Source: JBFAPK01 sp040676675
Lineage (GTDB): Bacteria; Actinomycetota; Actinomycetes; Mycobacteriales; Micromonosporaceae
Assembly (NCBI RefSeq): GCF_040676675.1
Contig: NZ_JBFAPK010000009.1
Span: 1-64,000 of the forward strand
DNA: 64,000 nt
Direction of reading: 5' to 3'
The notes beneath the pieces are model-generated. The model saw nothing but the letters and a program-made list of their open reading frames with translations. It was not told the DNA's origin and made no database searches. Each line of letters starts with the position of its first letter. Within the stretch, counting starts at the first letter, position 1. Shown in pieces: positions 9,974-19,239 of this stretch. The position numbers were made by a program, and so were the translations under genes.

Positions 9974-10191
9974 CAGGCGACCTCCCCCAGGTAGCCGCGC
10001 AGCTGCGCGCGGGTCATCGGTACGACCCGGTTTCTGTCGATGTAGGCGGTGACGGCGGACGCCTCGAAGCGCACCAGGCGACCGACCTTGACGAACGCGA
10101 TCCGACGTTCGGCGACCAGTCGGCGCACGAATCGCGGTGTTGCACGGAGGCGAGCGGCGACCTCGTCGGGGGTCAACAGCTCGTCATCCAT
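9973..10191 (-). CDS. xis: excisionase (MerR/Xis-type winged helix)
   Basis: This is a 72-aa protein with a helix-turn-helix of the excisionase type (LTPDEVAARLRATPRFVRRL), followed by the VKVGRLVRFEASAV wing. Such proteins bend att DNA and direct the integrase toward excision. The stop overlaps the int start, and rep lies 19 bp upstream, so it belongs to a rep-xis-int operon as in pSAM2. Confidence 0.9.
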   Translation of the reverse strand: MDDELLTPDEVAARLRATPRFVRRLVAERRIAFVKVGRLVRFEASAVTAYIDRNRVVPMTRAQLRGYLGEVA

Positions 10192-10210
10192 TCATGTCCT
10201 CCTTCATCGG

Positions 10211-12013
10211 TCAGGCAGCAGAGGCAAGGGTCGGAGCGGTTGCCGAAACAGCGCCGGCCGCTCTCCGGCGGGCCGTGTCGAGGTCTGTTCGCCAGCGGAT
10301 TCGGGCCGAGATGGCGCGCAGGAGTCGGTGTTCCAGCGGCAGCACGTCCGGGTCTTCGGGCCGGGCGAGTTCGAACCGGTACCGGTTGTCGTCGACGGCC
10401 TCGCACTGGTCGTGCTCGTCGGCGTCGGCCATGCCGCCGGCGAGGACGGCGCGGATCCAGGCCCGGTTGTCGGCACGGTGATCGGCGAGGGTCTTGCCGG
10501 ACCACTGCCGGGAGACCAGGACCCGCCGGCCCGTGAAGCCGAGCGTGGTGCGCTGGTGGACCTTGCCCGTGCACCGGCCCGGGGTCAGCCCCGGCTTGGC
10601 GCCGTCGGGCTGGACGCCGTAAAGCAGCCAGTTCGCGCACGTCGGCGAGCACGGCAGCACGGCCAGCTCCGCGTGGAGCCGGTCGAAGTGTGCGCGTTGT
10701 GCATCCGACCGCGGTTTCGCTTGCTCGGTCAGATCCTTCGTGACGTACTTGGTGACGTACCGGATGGACCGTTCCGCGTCCTTGGTGCCCTGCTCGATGC
10801 CCCGGGCGTCGATCCGACCCAGCCTCGCCACGTACGCGGGCCGGCTGTCGGGTTCCTCCAACTCGTCGAGCGCCTGTGACCAGGTACGCAACGCCTGGAG
10901 CGTCCTAGGATTGACGTAACACTGCTGGTCGACGTCCCAGACCGGCGGCTTGTCGACCGTGTAGGTCGGTTCGTCGAAGGCTGGCCACCACACCTGGTGG
11001 TACGTGGCCACCGCCACCTGCTTGAGCAGCCGCCGGGGCAGGGTGCCCCTGATCGCGAAGTGCGCGTGCGGGGCGAGGCGGCGTTGCAGCTCGACCGCGC
11101 CCGCGTACTGGACGTTCCAGCCGGCCGCCCGGCGCAGGTTCTGCCACCACCGGTCCAGGACCCGGGCGAAGTGGATCGCGTCCAGGGCCGCCCGCCGGTA
11201 GTCGTAGCTGCTTGGGTCGACCGGGGTGCCGAGGACGTCGTCGTGTGGGCCGTGGCGTTGGCCGCACTCGCACGGGGCGATGTAGGCGCCCCGCCGTAGG
11301 TGGGAGTGGACCGGCCCGTGTGAGCCGAGGGTGAGGGTGACCAGCATCGACGGCCGGTACGTCTTGCCCGCCTTTCCGGCGTAGGCGCGGCCGATCGTCT
11401 TTGGCGACACGGGCAGGCGGGGCAGGTCCGGGGAGTCCTGCCGCCGCCTGGTTGACCGCTTCCGCCGGGGCCGGTCGTCGCGCTCCTTCGGCGTGAGGTG
11501 CCCGCGCAGGCTGGTTTCCCCCAGTTCCTCGTCCAGCTCGGCGATGGCCTGGTCGATCTCGACGATCTGTGCGGCCCGCTCGTCGGGGTGCATCGGCTCG
11601 TACTGCACGGCGGTCCGTTCGAACTCCAGGTGCGCCCGCACCCGTACCAGGTCGAGCACACCGGCGTCCGGTGGTTCGGGGCGTACGGCCGGTTCGTCAG
11701 CCAGGTGCCAGCCCTCCCGGATCTGCTGGATGCGCAACCGCCGGCCGCGTTCGGCGCAGGGCTTGCACTTCACGGCCAGGGTCGCCCCGCACGGGACCTC
11801 GATGACCTCGGTCTTGCCCGTGTGGGTGTCGGTACGCCGCAGCGCCAGGGGCCGGACACAGACGCCGTGCTGTTCGGCGAGCTGCTTGAGCGCGTCCTTG
11901 GCAAGCGGCTTGCGCATCCGGGCCGCCCGCGACCCCGGCCGCGGCTCGGGTGCCGGGGTGGGCGATTCCGGTTGGCGTGGGGGTGGGGCGAGTTCGAGTT
12001 GGTGCACGGTCAC
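10211..12013 (-). CDS. repSA: replication initiator protein (RepSA family)
   Basis: The 600-aa length and features match RepSA-type initiators of AICEs, thought to start rolling-circle replication of the excised form. The region SMLVTLTLGSHGPVHS corresponds to the initiator core, and LAPHAHFAIRGTLPRR carries the HxH metal-ligand pair (HAHF). Several Cys pairs (CKPC, CECGQ, CSPTC) suggest zinc binding. The start overlaps the DUF2637 gene stop by 4 bp, so it is in one transcript with the transfer genes. Confidence 0.9.
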   Translation of the reverse strand: MTVHQLELAPPPRQPESPTPAPEPRPGSRAARMRKPLAKDALKQLAEQHGVCVRPLALRRTDTHTGKTEVIEVPCGATLAVKCKPCAERGRRLRIQQIREGWHLADEPAVRPEPPDAGVLDLVRVRAHLEFERTAVQYEPMHPDERAAQIVEIDQAIAELDEELGETSLRGHLTPKERDDRPRRKRSTRRRQDSPDLPRLPVSPKTIGRAYAGKAGKTYRPSMLVTLTLGSHGPVHSHLRRGAYIAPCECGQRHGPHDDVLGTPVDPSSYDYRRAALDAIHFARVLDRWWQNLRRAAGWNVQYAGAVELQRRLAPHAHFAIRGTLPRRLLKQVAVATYHQVWWPAFDEPTYTVDKPPVWDVDQQCYVNPRTLQALRTWSQALDELEEPDSRPAYVARLGRIDARGIEQGTKDAERSIRYVTKYVTKDLTEQAKPRSDAQRAHFDRLHAELAVLPCSPTCANWLLYGVQPDGAKPGLTPGRCTGKVHQRTTLGFTGRRVLVSRQWSGKTLADHRADNRAWIRAVLAGGMADADEHDQCEAVDDNRYRFELARPEDPDVLPLEHRLLRAISARIRWRTDLDTARRRAAGAVSATAPTLASAA

Positions 12014-12957
12014 TTGCTGACCTCCGAAGGCGCCGAAGGGTGGAACGTGGTGCCGTTGCGTGGGGTGAAGGCGGTCGCGGGTACGGGGACGAGCGCGGGA
12101 CGGTCGGACTCGCGCACCTGGCGCAGAAGTTCGGAGGCGGTCCCGTTGGCGACCCGCAGGACGGCCCGTAGTTCGTCGCGGGTGATCGGCCGTCCCGTCG
12201 CGGCCCGATGCTCGGCCGCACGCTGCCGGGCCAACTGGACCAGGTCCACGCCCGGCACCTGGCCGTCCCCGTCCTCGTCCTGCCCGTCTTCCTCGTCCTG
12301 CCGATGTACTTCCTCGTCCGGCTCGTCCTCGGTGGTGGCCTGAGCCGGTACCGGCTCGGGACGATCACCGTCCCCATCAGCCGGACCGGTGCCGTTCGAC
12401 GGCGTGGCCGGTACCGGCTCGTCCGGGCGGGTCGAGTCCCGGGACAGGTGCCGTACCGGCTCGACACGGGCCGGGGACGGCGTTGGCTCCGTCTCGTCCT
12501 CGACGGTCGGGACGGCGGGACCGGTCAGGGACGGGTCGGGGACCGTCGGGGACGGCGGTGCGGGTGGTTTGACGGAGAGGACGAGTTTCGACAGGCCGAG
12601 GAAGGCCAGGGACGGGACGGCGGAGAGCAGCCAGCCGGACAGGCCCGGCTTGGCCACCGCCAACTGCGCCGACAGCAACAACGCCACCGCCGCCACGAGC
12701 AACGTCATCGGGTACCCGATCGGCCCGCCCGTGCGGCGCCGACGCCGGATCGTCAGCAGCGCCGCCAGAGGGATGAGTTCCGAAATCGCGGCATTCGCCC
12801 AGCCGAACCAGTCCCCCGTGTGCGCCGGGGAGTTGTCCATCGTCCAGTCGTGAACGTGAGTGAAGGACGCGGCGCCGGCCAGGCCGCCCACGGTGACCAG
12901 GATGAGCACCAGGACCACGCCCTCAGCTCGTTCGCCCCGGGTCTTGACGGTCTTCAC
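12010..12957 (-). CDS. DUF2637 membrane protein of the AICE transfer region
   Basis: The protein has 315 aa. The N-terminal third has four TM helices (VVLVLILVTVGGLAGAAS, then the W/H-rich FTHVHDWTMDN loop, ELIPLAALLTI, LLVAAVALLLSAQLAV and LLSAVPSLAFLGLSKLV). A long Pro/Glu/Asp-rich linker follows (about 135-245), then a C-terminal winged-helix-like segment. DUF2637 proteins routinely lie between tra and rep in actinomycete elements; a role in membrane-associated transfer or spread is inferred. It overlaps both neighbours by 4 bp. Confidence 0.85.
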   Translation of the reverse strand: MKTVKTRGERAEGVVLVLILVTVGGLAGAASFTHVHDWTMDNSPAHTGDWFGWANAAISELIPLAALLTIRRRRRTGGPIGYPMTLLVAAVALLLSAQLAVAKPGLSGWLLSAVPSLAFLGLSKLVLSVKPPAPPSPTVPDPSLTGPAVPTVEDETEPTPSPARVEPVRHLSRDSTRPDEPVPATPSNGTGPADGDGDRPEPVPAQATTEDEPDEEVHRQDEEDGQDEDGDGQVPGVDLVQLARQRAAEHRAATGRPITRDELRAVLRVANGTASELLRQVRESDRPALVPVPATAFTPRNGTTFHPSAPSEVSK

Positions 12958-14381
12958 GCCGCCCCCTCCTGCTCGTCGGTGTCGCAGAGCCGCCGGTACT
13001 GGCGACCCAACTCGCGGATGTCGCCGTCGGTCAGGTAGGAGAAGCGGACCCGCACCGGTTCACGGACGCCGTCCAACGCGACGTAGCCCACCCCGGGCGA
13101 CGTTTCGGGCATGCGGTCACAGACCGCGCCCCGGTCGCGGGCCCCGTCGCCTAGGACCATGTCCACCTGCTCCGGCTCGGTCATCCGCAACCCGACCCGG
13201 GTCGGGAACAAGTCCCGGAACGGCAGCACGTCCTTACGCGGGTCCTGCAACGCCGCCACCACGTGCACCCCGACCGCCCGACCCTGCGACAGCAACAGGC
13301 CCAAGGCGTCCTTGATCCGATCCCGGACCTTGCGGTCGGAGATGTACGCGGTCAGCGCCGCCAACTCATCGACCACCAGCACCAGCAGCGGATCATCCGG
13401 GGTCGGGGTGTGCTGGCGGGCGATCCCGCGCAGCCGGGCCGCCCGCCGCCGCATCCGCTTCACGGCCTCTTCCAGCACCCCGGCCATGCCGTCCAGGTCC
13501 TCGTAGGCGAACCGAGCAAACAACGGCAGCCCGGCGCCGAGTTCCATGCCGCCCTTCGGGTCGAACACCCACAGCTCCACCAACCCCGACCGCACCCCAC
13601 CAGCCAGCGCCCGGATCAGCGACCAGATCACCGAGCCCTTCCCGGAGTTCGTCGCCCCCGCGATCAGCACATGCGCCCCGGCCAACCGCAGCCGATACAC
13701 CTCCCCGTCCTCACGGACACCCAGGGGTAGCGCGTCGAAGTCCGGCACCACGGGCACCGGCAGCGGCGCGACCGTGCCAGCCAGTGGGTCGCGGCGCAGG
13801 AACCGCAGCTCCACCCGATCCGCCCGCGCAGTCGCGCGGGCCCGGCCCTCCCGCAGGCGGAACGCGTACGCCAACCGCTCCGCGGCCCGACCCCAGTCAG
13901 CGGGAATCTGGCCCGGCAGCAGCCGCACCGTCACCCGGTCCCCGTACCGGTCCGACCGCACGGCGAGCAGTTGCGGCACGTACCGGTCCCCGGCGAACGC
14001 CGTCGCCAGCCCACACGTCGCCATCGTCGACGCCCACCGCGGCCGGTACACCCACAACCGCCGCCACCGGCCCACCAGCGGATACCAGCCGAACCGCAAC
14101 CACGACGCCGGGTGCCACCGCCACCAGCCCAAACACCCGGCGGCGATGGCGAGGACGACGGCGCCCAAGACCAGCCCGCCGAGGCGCACCCACACCCACA
14201 GCCCGACGGCGGTCGGGGCGGACAGCCACCAGTAGCGGACCGCCAGGACGGTGAGGCGGACCAGGCCCCGCAGCAGCCACCACAACGGCAGCAACCAGCC
14301 CGGCACCCGCCACACCGGCAACCGCACGTTCATCGGCGCAACCGGGACCTTCTCCCCCGGAATGACGTTGATCAACGGCAT
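12954..14381 (-). CDS. traSA: FtsK/SpoIIIE-type conjugative DNA translocase
   Basis: The protein has ~475 aa. N-terminal TM helices (WLLPLWWLLRGLV, LGGLVLGAVVLAIAAG) precede a RecA-like motor with Walker A GATNSGKG (about 242-249) and Walker B LLVLVVDELAAL. Such TraSA/TraB proteins form a hexameric pump that moves double-stranded DNA between hyphae. The start at ATG 14381 is preferred because MPLINVIPGEKV opens the conserved N-terminus, but an upstream start at 14465 cannot be excluded. A homologous fragment lies at 29543-29830. Confidence 0.92.
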   Translation of the reverse strand: MPLINVIPGEKVPVAPMNVRLPVWRVPGWLLPLWWLLRGLVRLTVLAVRYWWLSAPTAVGLWVWVRLGGLVLGAVVLAIAAGCLGWWRWHPASWLRFGWYPLVGRWRRLWVYRPRWASTMATCGLATAFAGDRYVPQLLAVRSDRYGDRVTVRLLPGQIPADWGRAAERLAYAFRLREGRARATARADRVELRFLRRDPLAGTVAPLPVPVVPDFDALPLGVREDGEVYRLRLAGAHVLIAGATNSGKGSVIWSLIRALAGGVRSGLVELWVFDPKGGMELGAGLPLFARFAYEDLDGMAGVLEEAVKRMRRRAARLRGIARQHTPTPDDPLLVLVVDELAALTAYISDRKVRDRIKDALGLLLSQGRAVGVHVVAALQDPRKDVLPFRDLFPTRVGLRMTEPEQVDMVLGDGARDRGAVCDRMPETSPGVGYVALDGVREPVRVRFSYLTDGDIRELGRQYRRLCDTDEQEGAA

Positions 14382-14427
14382 CAGCGGCCACCACCCGAAC
14401 GCGCAGGCGAGCCGGTGAGCGTCGCCG

Positions 14428-14655
14428 CTACCACAGCAACCCCCGGGTACGACGAGGCCGAGCAAGGGTCTCCAGACACGTCCGACACGCCATGTGCAGC
14501 AGATCGAACCGACCCGGCTTCACCCACTCACCACAACGCGGGCACCGGATCGCGTACACCAGCGCCGGAGCCGACGGCAGGCCCAGCAACCGGCGCAGCA
14601 CCGTGCGGAACTCCCAGGCGGCGTACCGCCACCAGCCCAACCGGGTACGGCGCAT
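14428..14655 (-). CDS. small zinc-ribbon protein A
   Basis: The protein has 75 aa. A basic N-terminal helix (RRTRLGWWRYAAWEFRTVL) is followed by a four-Cys zinc ribbon (CPRCGEW ... HMACRTCLE). ATG 14655 overlaps the upstream stop as TGATG; GTG 14664 is an alternative. Zinc-ribbon mini-proteins are common beside tra in AICEs, but their role is unknown. Confidence 0.6.
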   Translation of the reverse strand: MRRTRLGWWRYAAWEFRTVLRRLLGLPSAPALVYAIRCPRCGEWVKPGRFDLLHMACRTCLETLARPRRTRGLLW

Positions 14656-14831
14656 CACGACCACCCCCGGCCGGTCAGCTCAGGCCGGTACGGCGGCACA
14701 TCGATCGACGAGCAGGCGGAGCAGATGACCTGGTACGGCGCCATCGCGGCCAGCTCGTCACAGCTCTCGCAGTGGCGCCACACCTCGTTACGCCGCGTCG
14801 AGACGCGGACAAGGTTCACTAGCATGGGCAT
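14655..14831 (-). CDS. small zinc-ribbon protein B
   Basis: The protein has 58 aa with two CxxC pairs (CESC ... CSAC) spaced as in a zinc ribbon. A GGAAGGGGG ribosome site precedes ATG 14831 (GTG 14834 is adjacent). The stop overlaps the start of the next zinc-ribbon gene, so the two are probably translated together. No function can be assigned. Confidence 0.55.
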   Translation of the reverse strand: MPMLVNLVRVSTRRNEVWRHCESCDELAAMAPYQVICSACSSIDVPPYRPELTGRGWS

Positions 14832-14928
14832 CACAGCCCGCCCCCTTCCGAGGGGTTGAAGGGATGTAGGCGCGGGGCGAGCCGAGACTCTTGGCGGGGT
14901 GACGGCCCGCCCCGCGTGCGATCCGCGC

Positions 14929-15348
14929 TCAGGCAGCGGTGGCCAGCGCCTCAACGGGCACCATCGCCGTCGCGCGCAGCGAGTACGCCATCCGCGCCCG
15001 GCACTGCCCCGACGACTTGCACCGCTGCGAATCCACGTACGGCGTCAACGTCAGGCCCTCGAACTGCACCGCAGGCGGGTACGCCGGCACACCCGGCGCC
15101 GGCGGAACCGGCTGCTGCGGCGCAATCACCTTGACCTTGACCTCCGACCGGCCGTACTTGCCCGCCTCCGGGTCCAGGTCAAGCACCCGCACCACCCAGA
15201 CCCGCTCCCCCGTCTCCTTGTCCCGCACCTGGTCATCCGCCTCACCACGCCGGTCAAAGTCGACCTGCGGACCGACGCCCAGGAACAGCGCCCCAGCAGG
15301 AAAGGCGTAGTCGAACGGGACCGGAATCTTGATCGAGCCAGGAACCAC
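14929..15348 (-). CDS. pra: Pra-like replication/integration/excision activator
   Basis: The protein has 139 aa and resembles the plasmid replication, integration and excision activator family: PVPFDYAFPAGALFLGVG near the N-terminus, RDKETGERVWVVRVLDLDP in the centre, and FEGLTLTPYV with a closing RMAYSLRATAM. In pSAM2, Pra switches on the rep-xis-int operon. The start is GTG 15348 behind GAGG; upstream in-frame sequence crosses the promoter and was excluded. KorSA-like palindromes lie immediately upstream (15389-15440). Confidence 0.8.
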   Translation of the reverse strand: MVPGSIKIPVPFDYAFPAGALFLGVGPQVDFDRRGEADDQVRDKETGERVWVVRVLDLDPEAGKYGRSEVKVKVIAPQQPVPPAPGVPAYPPAVQFEGLTLTPYVDSQRCKSSGQCRARMAYSLRATAMVPVEALATAA

Positions 15349-15388
15349 GAGAAGTACCTCCCCAATGAACCCGCCGCCCAGCAAGACG

Positions 15389-15402
15389 ACAAGTCGACTT
15401 GT
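15389..15402. promoter_or_regulatory. KorSA-type operator at the pra promoter, site 1
   Basis: The perfect 14-bp palindrome ACAAGTCGACTTGT lies 41 bp upstream of the pra start. With its flanks (CGACAA-N6-TTGTTA) it matches the site in front of the GntR gene (CGACAA-N6-TTGTCG, 20270-20287). It is probably bound by that repressor. Confidence 0.65.
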
Positions 15403-15429
15403 TAAGTCGCTCGAAGGTAGCTCCGTCCA

Positions 15430-15444
15430 ACTCGACTTGTCAAG
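15430..15444. promoter_or_regulatory. KorSA-type operator at the pra promoter, site 2 (imperfect)
   Basis: ACTCGACTTGTCAAG repeats the CGACTTGT half-site of the palindrome at 15389. Two sites about 40 bp apart would allow cooperative repression of pra. The rest of 15445-15745 holds no supported gene. Confidence 0.4.
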
Positions 15445-15745
15445 CTGGGCGTCCCCTGTGGACTGGCCAGGAACTCCGCTACCAGTGCCACCACTCCGCG
15501 CCCCGAGCGGGATGAGAAAAGGACCCGCAGATCGCTGCGCGACACAACATAGCGCGAGGCGTGAGTAACAGGACGGCAAAGGCTTCAGGTCCACCCACCC
15601 AGCTGCAGCGCGGGGTTCAGGGTGATGACGGACCACAAGGGAATTCCACAACTTGGAGTATCGCTCGGGTTGGCAGTCGTTCTGAGTCCCACCCTGGGAG
15701 TACCGTGTCATGTCGATGTGACCATGGACGATCCAGGGGGACCGC

Positions 15746-16810
15746 ATGGCGAGCGGGTTTAAGATCGACAAGCAGGGCATCCGAAAAATGGTTCGGGAGA
15801 TCGAGCGTGAGTTTGCGAAGACTCCAGTACGGCTTCCGGTCAACGGAGAGCCGACGGCCAGCGGCAGCGTGGGTGGTAGGGCGACCACCGGCTCTGAGCT
15901 GGAGTTGGTGGCCGGCTGGCTGCTCGACTGGGGATACGCCTACTCGAAGGTAAAGCCGGGCCTCGTCCCGTCGGTTGCCGAGATGATGAGCGACGTAGGC
16001 GCCGAGGAGTTCGTGCCGTTAGTCGAGCCCTACGTTGAGGTTGCAGTGGCCACGCTTGAGGAGGCGGGGCTATTCAACGGCTCGGCGAGGACTTTCGGCA
16101 GCGACGGCATGGGGCTTCCGGTGTGGCTTACCGACGTCGGTCAGCGCGAAGCGGTGTCGCGGATCGAGCGCCGCAAGGACAATCTCACCCGTCGCAGTGC
16201 GTGTCGAGACGCGGTCCTCCGGTGGGTCTACGAGCGGGGCGCGAACGGCGAGTCGACGGACATCGCCGAGATCGCAACCAGTCCGTACGGCTGGTTCAAC
16301 GGGATGTTGTTCAGCGCGGCTGACTTGGTGGAGGCTGTCCAGTTCCTCCGGAATCGGCGACTGCTGGCCGGAACTGACGAGACCCCGACCATCGAGCCGG
16401 CCGGGACGGAGTGCATCGAGCAATACGGAGGCGTGGTGGAGTACCTGAACCGGGCGAACAATGCTGGCGTGAACGTGACGATCATGGGCAACAACAGCGG
16501 CCAGCTCGCGGTGGCGAACCGGGATGTTGCCCAGAACCAGACCAGCACCAACCAGGCCGAGGCGCTCGCGATTTACGCGAATGCCCTCCGTGAGTTCGGG
16601 CAACTCTTACCGTCGGAGCAGCAGCCCGAATACGAAGAGGTCGCCCAGGCGCTAGAGCGGGAGGCGACCAAGACCGAGCCCAACAAGGGTTGGGTCAAGG
16701 CGCTCCTAGACCGCGCAAAGGGCTTGCTTGAAGGCGCCCCGGCGAACCTGCACAACCTGGCCCAGGTGACAAAGGTCGCGTTCGACATCTACAGCCAGAC
16801 GGCAGGCTGA
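15746..16810 (+). CDS. AICE cargo protein of unknown function (354 aa)
   Basis: The start is ATG 15746 behind AGGGGGA. The protein is soluble, with a mixed alpha-helical N-terminus (residues ~1-230), a short Gly/Asn-rich stretch near 250-275 (GNNSGQLAVANRDVAQNQ), and a C-terminal helical region (YANALREFGQLLP ... VTKVAFDIYSQTAG). The Asn/Gln-rich hinge between two helical blocks is seen in several sensor/effector proteins of mobile elements, but no family is recognised. It is the only plus-strand gene in the left half of the element and sits next to the candidate defence gene at 17020-19239. Confidence 0.75.
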   Translation: MASGFKIDKQGIRKMVREIEREFAKTPVRLPVNGEPTASGSVGGRATTGSELELVAGWLLDWGYAYSKVKPGLVPSVAEMMSDVGAEEFVPLVEPYVEVAVATLEEAGLFNGSARTFGSDGMGLPVWLTDVGQREAVSRIERRKDNLTRRSACRDAVLRWVYERGANGESTDIAEIATSPYGWFNGMLFSAADLVEAVQFLRNRRLLAGTDETPTIEPAGTECIEQYGGVVEYLNRANNAGVNVTIMGNNSGQLAVANRDVAQNQTSTNQAEALAIYANALREFGQLLPSEQQPEYEEVAQALEREATKTEPNKGWVKALLDRAKGLLEGAPANLHNLAQVTKVAFDIYSQTAG

Positions 16811-17019
16811 ATCCCCGCCTGCCGCCGACGGAGCAGGGCAGCGACGACGCGGTCTAGGAAATCACAAAACACGCGGTCTTGTCGATATGCGTACGCTTTC
16901 GCACCCCTACCAGCCGCCAGCTACACATCCTCGAAACCCAAAAGTGCTCAACGGCTATCTCCTGGAACGGCAAGATCTATACAAGTCAAGGTTGCTCCGC
17001 GCACCATCAATGCATCTAC

Positions 17020-19239
17020 TCAGCCGAGCAAGCCGACGTGCTGCAGCACTGCAAACAGGTCAGGATCACTGTCTACATGTCCGCGTTCAAGACTCTTGAT
17101 AGTCACGGATTCGGAATCCGGCGCCGCGTCGAGATGAAAAGTCTCCCAACCTCGGCATATCGGGCACTGTCGACGGACAAGAAAGGGCCGCATCAAGTGA
17201 AGGCGACCGTCGCTGGTTCCCACATACAGACTGCCGATCTCCAGGTCGCTGCTACCGTACGAGCGTCCCCGATCAGGTACGATAACGTTATCACCGATCA
17301 GCTCTTGGTAGCCCACTCGACCTATGCCGTGCAGTGCATCCCACCGGACCGCGGTGACATGGATTAGGGGCAGATCCGTCAGGAATGATGCCTGTTTCAG
17401 CAGAGTCGCCAAGTCGGCATAAGCATCAGTGACGGCGCCCGGGAGGTCTCGGTCGTCGACCCGGCGGAGGTGCGACCGGTCATTGCGGCGGCTGGCCAGC
17501 CGCTTGCGGGCCGCAGTCGCATGCGGGTCGGCGTAAGCGCGGCGCACGTCGTTCAGCGGGTTGTCGTCGGGCAGACCCCGAAACGCGCGGCTGTCCGCGA
17601 TCTCCTGCAAGACAGCGGACCAGTCGCCGAAGCCGGGACCATTGGTGCCGCTGCGGGACAATCGATTCCGGATGCTGCTCATGGCACCAACCGTCCGGCC
17701 CGCCTCATATGCCAAAGAAATGGCTACTAGAGCCACGTAGCACAGAAGCACCTCGCTCGTCTCCAGAATCGCATCGTACGCCGCCCGATAGGCGCCGCGG
17801 GACCGATGAGCCTGCACCTCACTCCAACGGTATGCAATTGGGTGTGGATAGCGGGTACGGACCTGATAGCCGAAGTCGTCGAGTAGCTCTGCGGCGTCTA
17901 CGCGCATCCGTAGACGCCGTCCGGATGCCAGAATCCTGTGCCTTGCCGCGACTGCGCTCTCGTCTTCAAACACGGAAGTAAGCAGCGCCTCCGCCTCATC
18001 CCGCCACTTCTGCAGTTGCTCTCGCGCAGCTTCGAGGCCCTCTAATGTTGCAGACAGAGCCAGGTCTGGCTGAGGAAGGGGCATTTTACTCAATATTGTG
18101 GGAGAGAGAGTGCCGAAACGGTGGGCTACCACGTACTCATGGGCAATCTGCGATCGCAAGAAAAGGCCCGCGATCAGTCGTTGTGGGCCATCGAGAGCTG
18201 CAATAGGGCGCAGCGTTACCACGCTATTGTCGGTCGCGACGGGTAGATCCTCAGCGGTGACCTCCACGACAACGAGCGGACCACGTGCGTTCGGCGCTAT
18301 CATGCGGCGCATGAGCAGGTCGCCGGCCTGCAACCGGTGGGTTGCGCCGACCTCGGCCCATCGGGAGAGGTCGTCGGGTCCCGCGATCCGGCCATCACGG
18401 CGTAGATCCCGCCCGGATACGACCCGTACCAAACCATCAGCTGCTTGTTCGTGCAACCGGTTCCGGTCGCGGCTCTGTTCCAGCGCCGGGGCCGGAAAGG
18501 TAAAGGCTGCACCGAGGCTCACCTCTTTGCCCCACACTCGTAGATCGGACAGCCTGGCTGCATATGCAGGATTATTTAGGTCGAACGAGTAGCCACTGCC
18601 AGTATCCGGTAATTGTGGCAATTGGTAGCCGAACCTGCCCCTGCCATCTGCACGCGCTATCAGGCTGCGGAAGTCGTCTTCCACCTCAGCCGGTCTCGGA
18701 TGCCGCGGAACTCGGAAAAGCAGCAGCGGCGAAGGTTGCTGCCGCCTCTGCCGCCAGAAGACCACAGCTGCTTGAACTTGCTGGCTTATCCCGGAAAAGA
18801 CGTGCTCTGCGTATATGACTAATCGAGGTTGCCAAATATTGCTTATCAGCTCTCGGAACCCTTGATCGAGCTGATTGACCAAATCTCCGACGGGCAGCAC
18901 AGCAGCAAAAAGCGCATCAGGACCAGTTGGTCGTACCGCAGCGACCGCAACTTGCTCGACCGCGCGCAGCGGAAGCCCATCCGGAGGCGGACTGGTGAGA
19001 CGCTCCCACGGCGGGACCAGCAGCACCGGCGAGCTCTGCAGTGCCTTGGTGGCCGTAGATCCCAGATCCTCAGCCGAACGGGTGAACTGCGTTCGCCAGC
19101 CATGCTCGAGACGCACGCGCATGTCGTTATCGACGGACACAACGACCGGCTCAGTGCCGGCGAGGCCGTTGAAGGCATAGCCGATTAGCCGGACAAGGAG
19201 GGCGTGGTTCGGAGGCTGTTGTTCTATCCCTTCGCGCAC
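17020..19239 (-). CDS. candidate defence protein: S-subunit-like and HEPN-like regions
   Basis: The protein has about 739 aa. Residue numbers here count from the TTG at 19272; the GTG at 19239 is equally plausible, and neither has a clear ribosome site. Residues ~140-265 resemble the part of N6 adenine methylases after the NPPY motif, although no NPPY is seen. Residues ~285-430 resemble a target-recognition domain (GDLLMRRM ... VVTLRPI ... FLRSQIAHEYV) followed by a coiled-coil. Residues ~490-630 are helical with RNDRSH at 596-601, which fits the HEPN RNase motif R-N-x3-H. A CPIC pair lies near 703-706. Codon use is less GC-rich than the backbone. Function unproven. Confidence 0.6.
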   Translation of the reverse strand: MREGIEQQPPNHALLVRLIGYAFNGLAGTEPVVVSVDNDMRVRLEHGWRTQFTRSAEDLGSTATKALQSSPVLLVPPWERLTSPPPDGLPLRAVEQVAVAAVRPTGPDALFAAVLPVGDLVNQLDQGFRELISNIWQPRLVIYAEHVFSGISQQVQAAVVFWRQRRQQPSPLLLFRVPRHPRPAEVEDDFRSLIARADGRGRFGYQLPQLPDTGSGYSFDLNNPAYAARLSDLRVWGKEVSLGAAFTFPAPALEQSRDRNRLHEQAADGLVRVVSGRDLRRDGRIAGPDDLSRWAEVGATHRLQAGDLLMRRMIAPNARGPLVVVEVTAEDLPVATDNSVVTLRPIAALDGPQRLIAGLFLRSQIAHEYVVAHRFGTLSPTILSKMPLPQPDLALSATLEGLEAAREQLQKWRDEAEALLTSVFEDESAVAARHRILASGRRLRMRVDAAELLDDFGYQVRTRYPHPIAYRWSEVQAHRSRGAYRAAYDAILETSEVLLCYVALVAISLAYEAGRTVGAMSSIRNRLSRSGTNGPGFGDWSAVLQEIADSRAFRGLPDDNPLNDVRRAYADPHATAARKRLASRRNDRSHLRRVDDRDLPGAVTDAYADLATLLKQASFLTDLPLIHVTAVRWDALHGIGRVGYQELIGDNVIVPDRGRSYGSSDLEIGSLYVGTSDGRLHLMRPFLVRRQCPICRGWETFHLDAAPDSESVTIKSLERGHVDSDPDLFAVLQHVGLLG

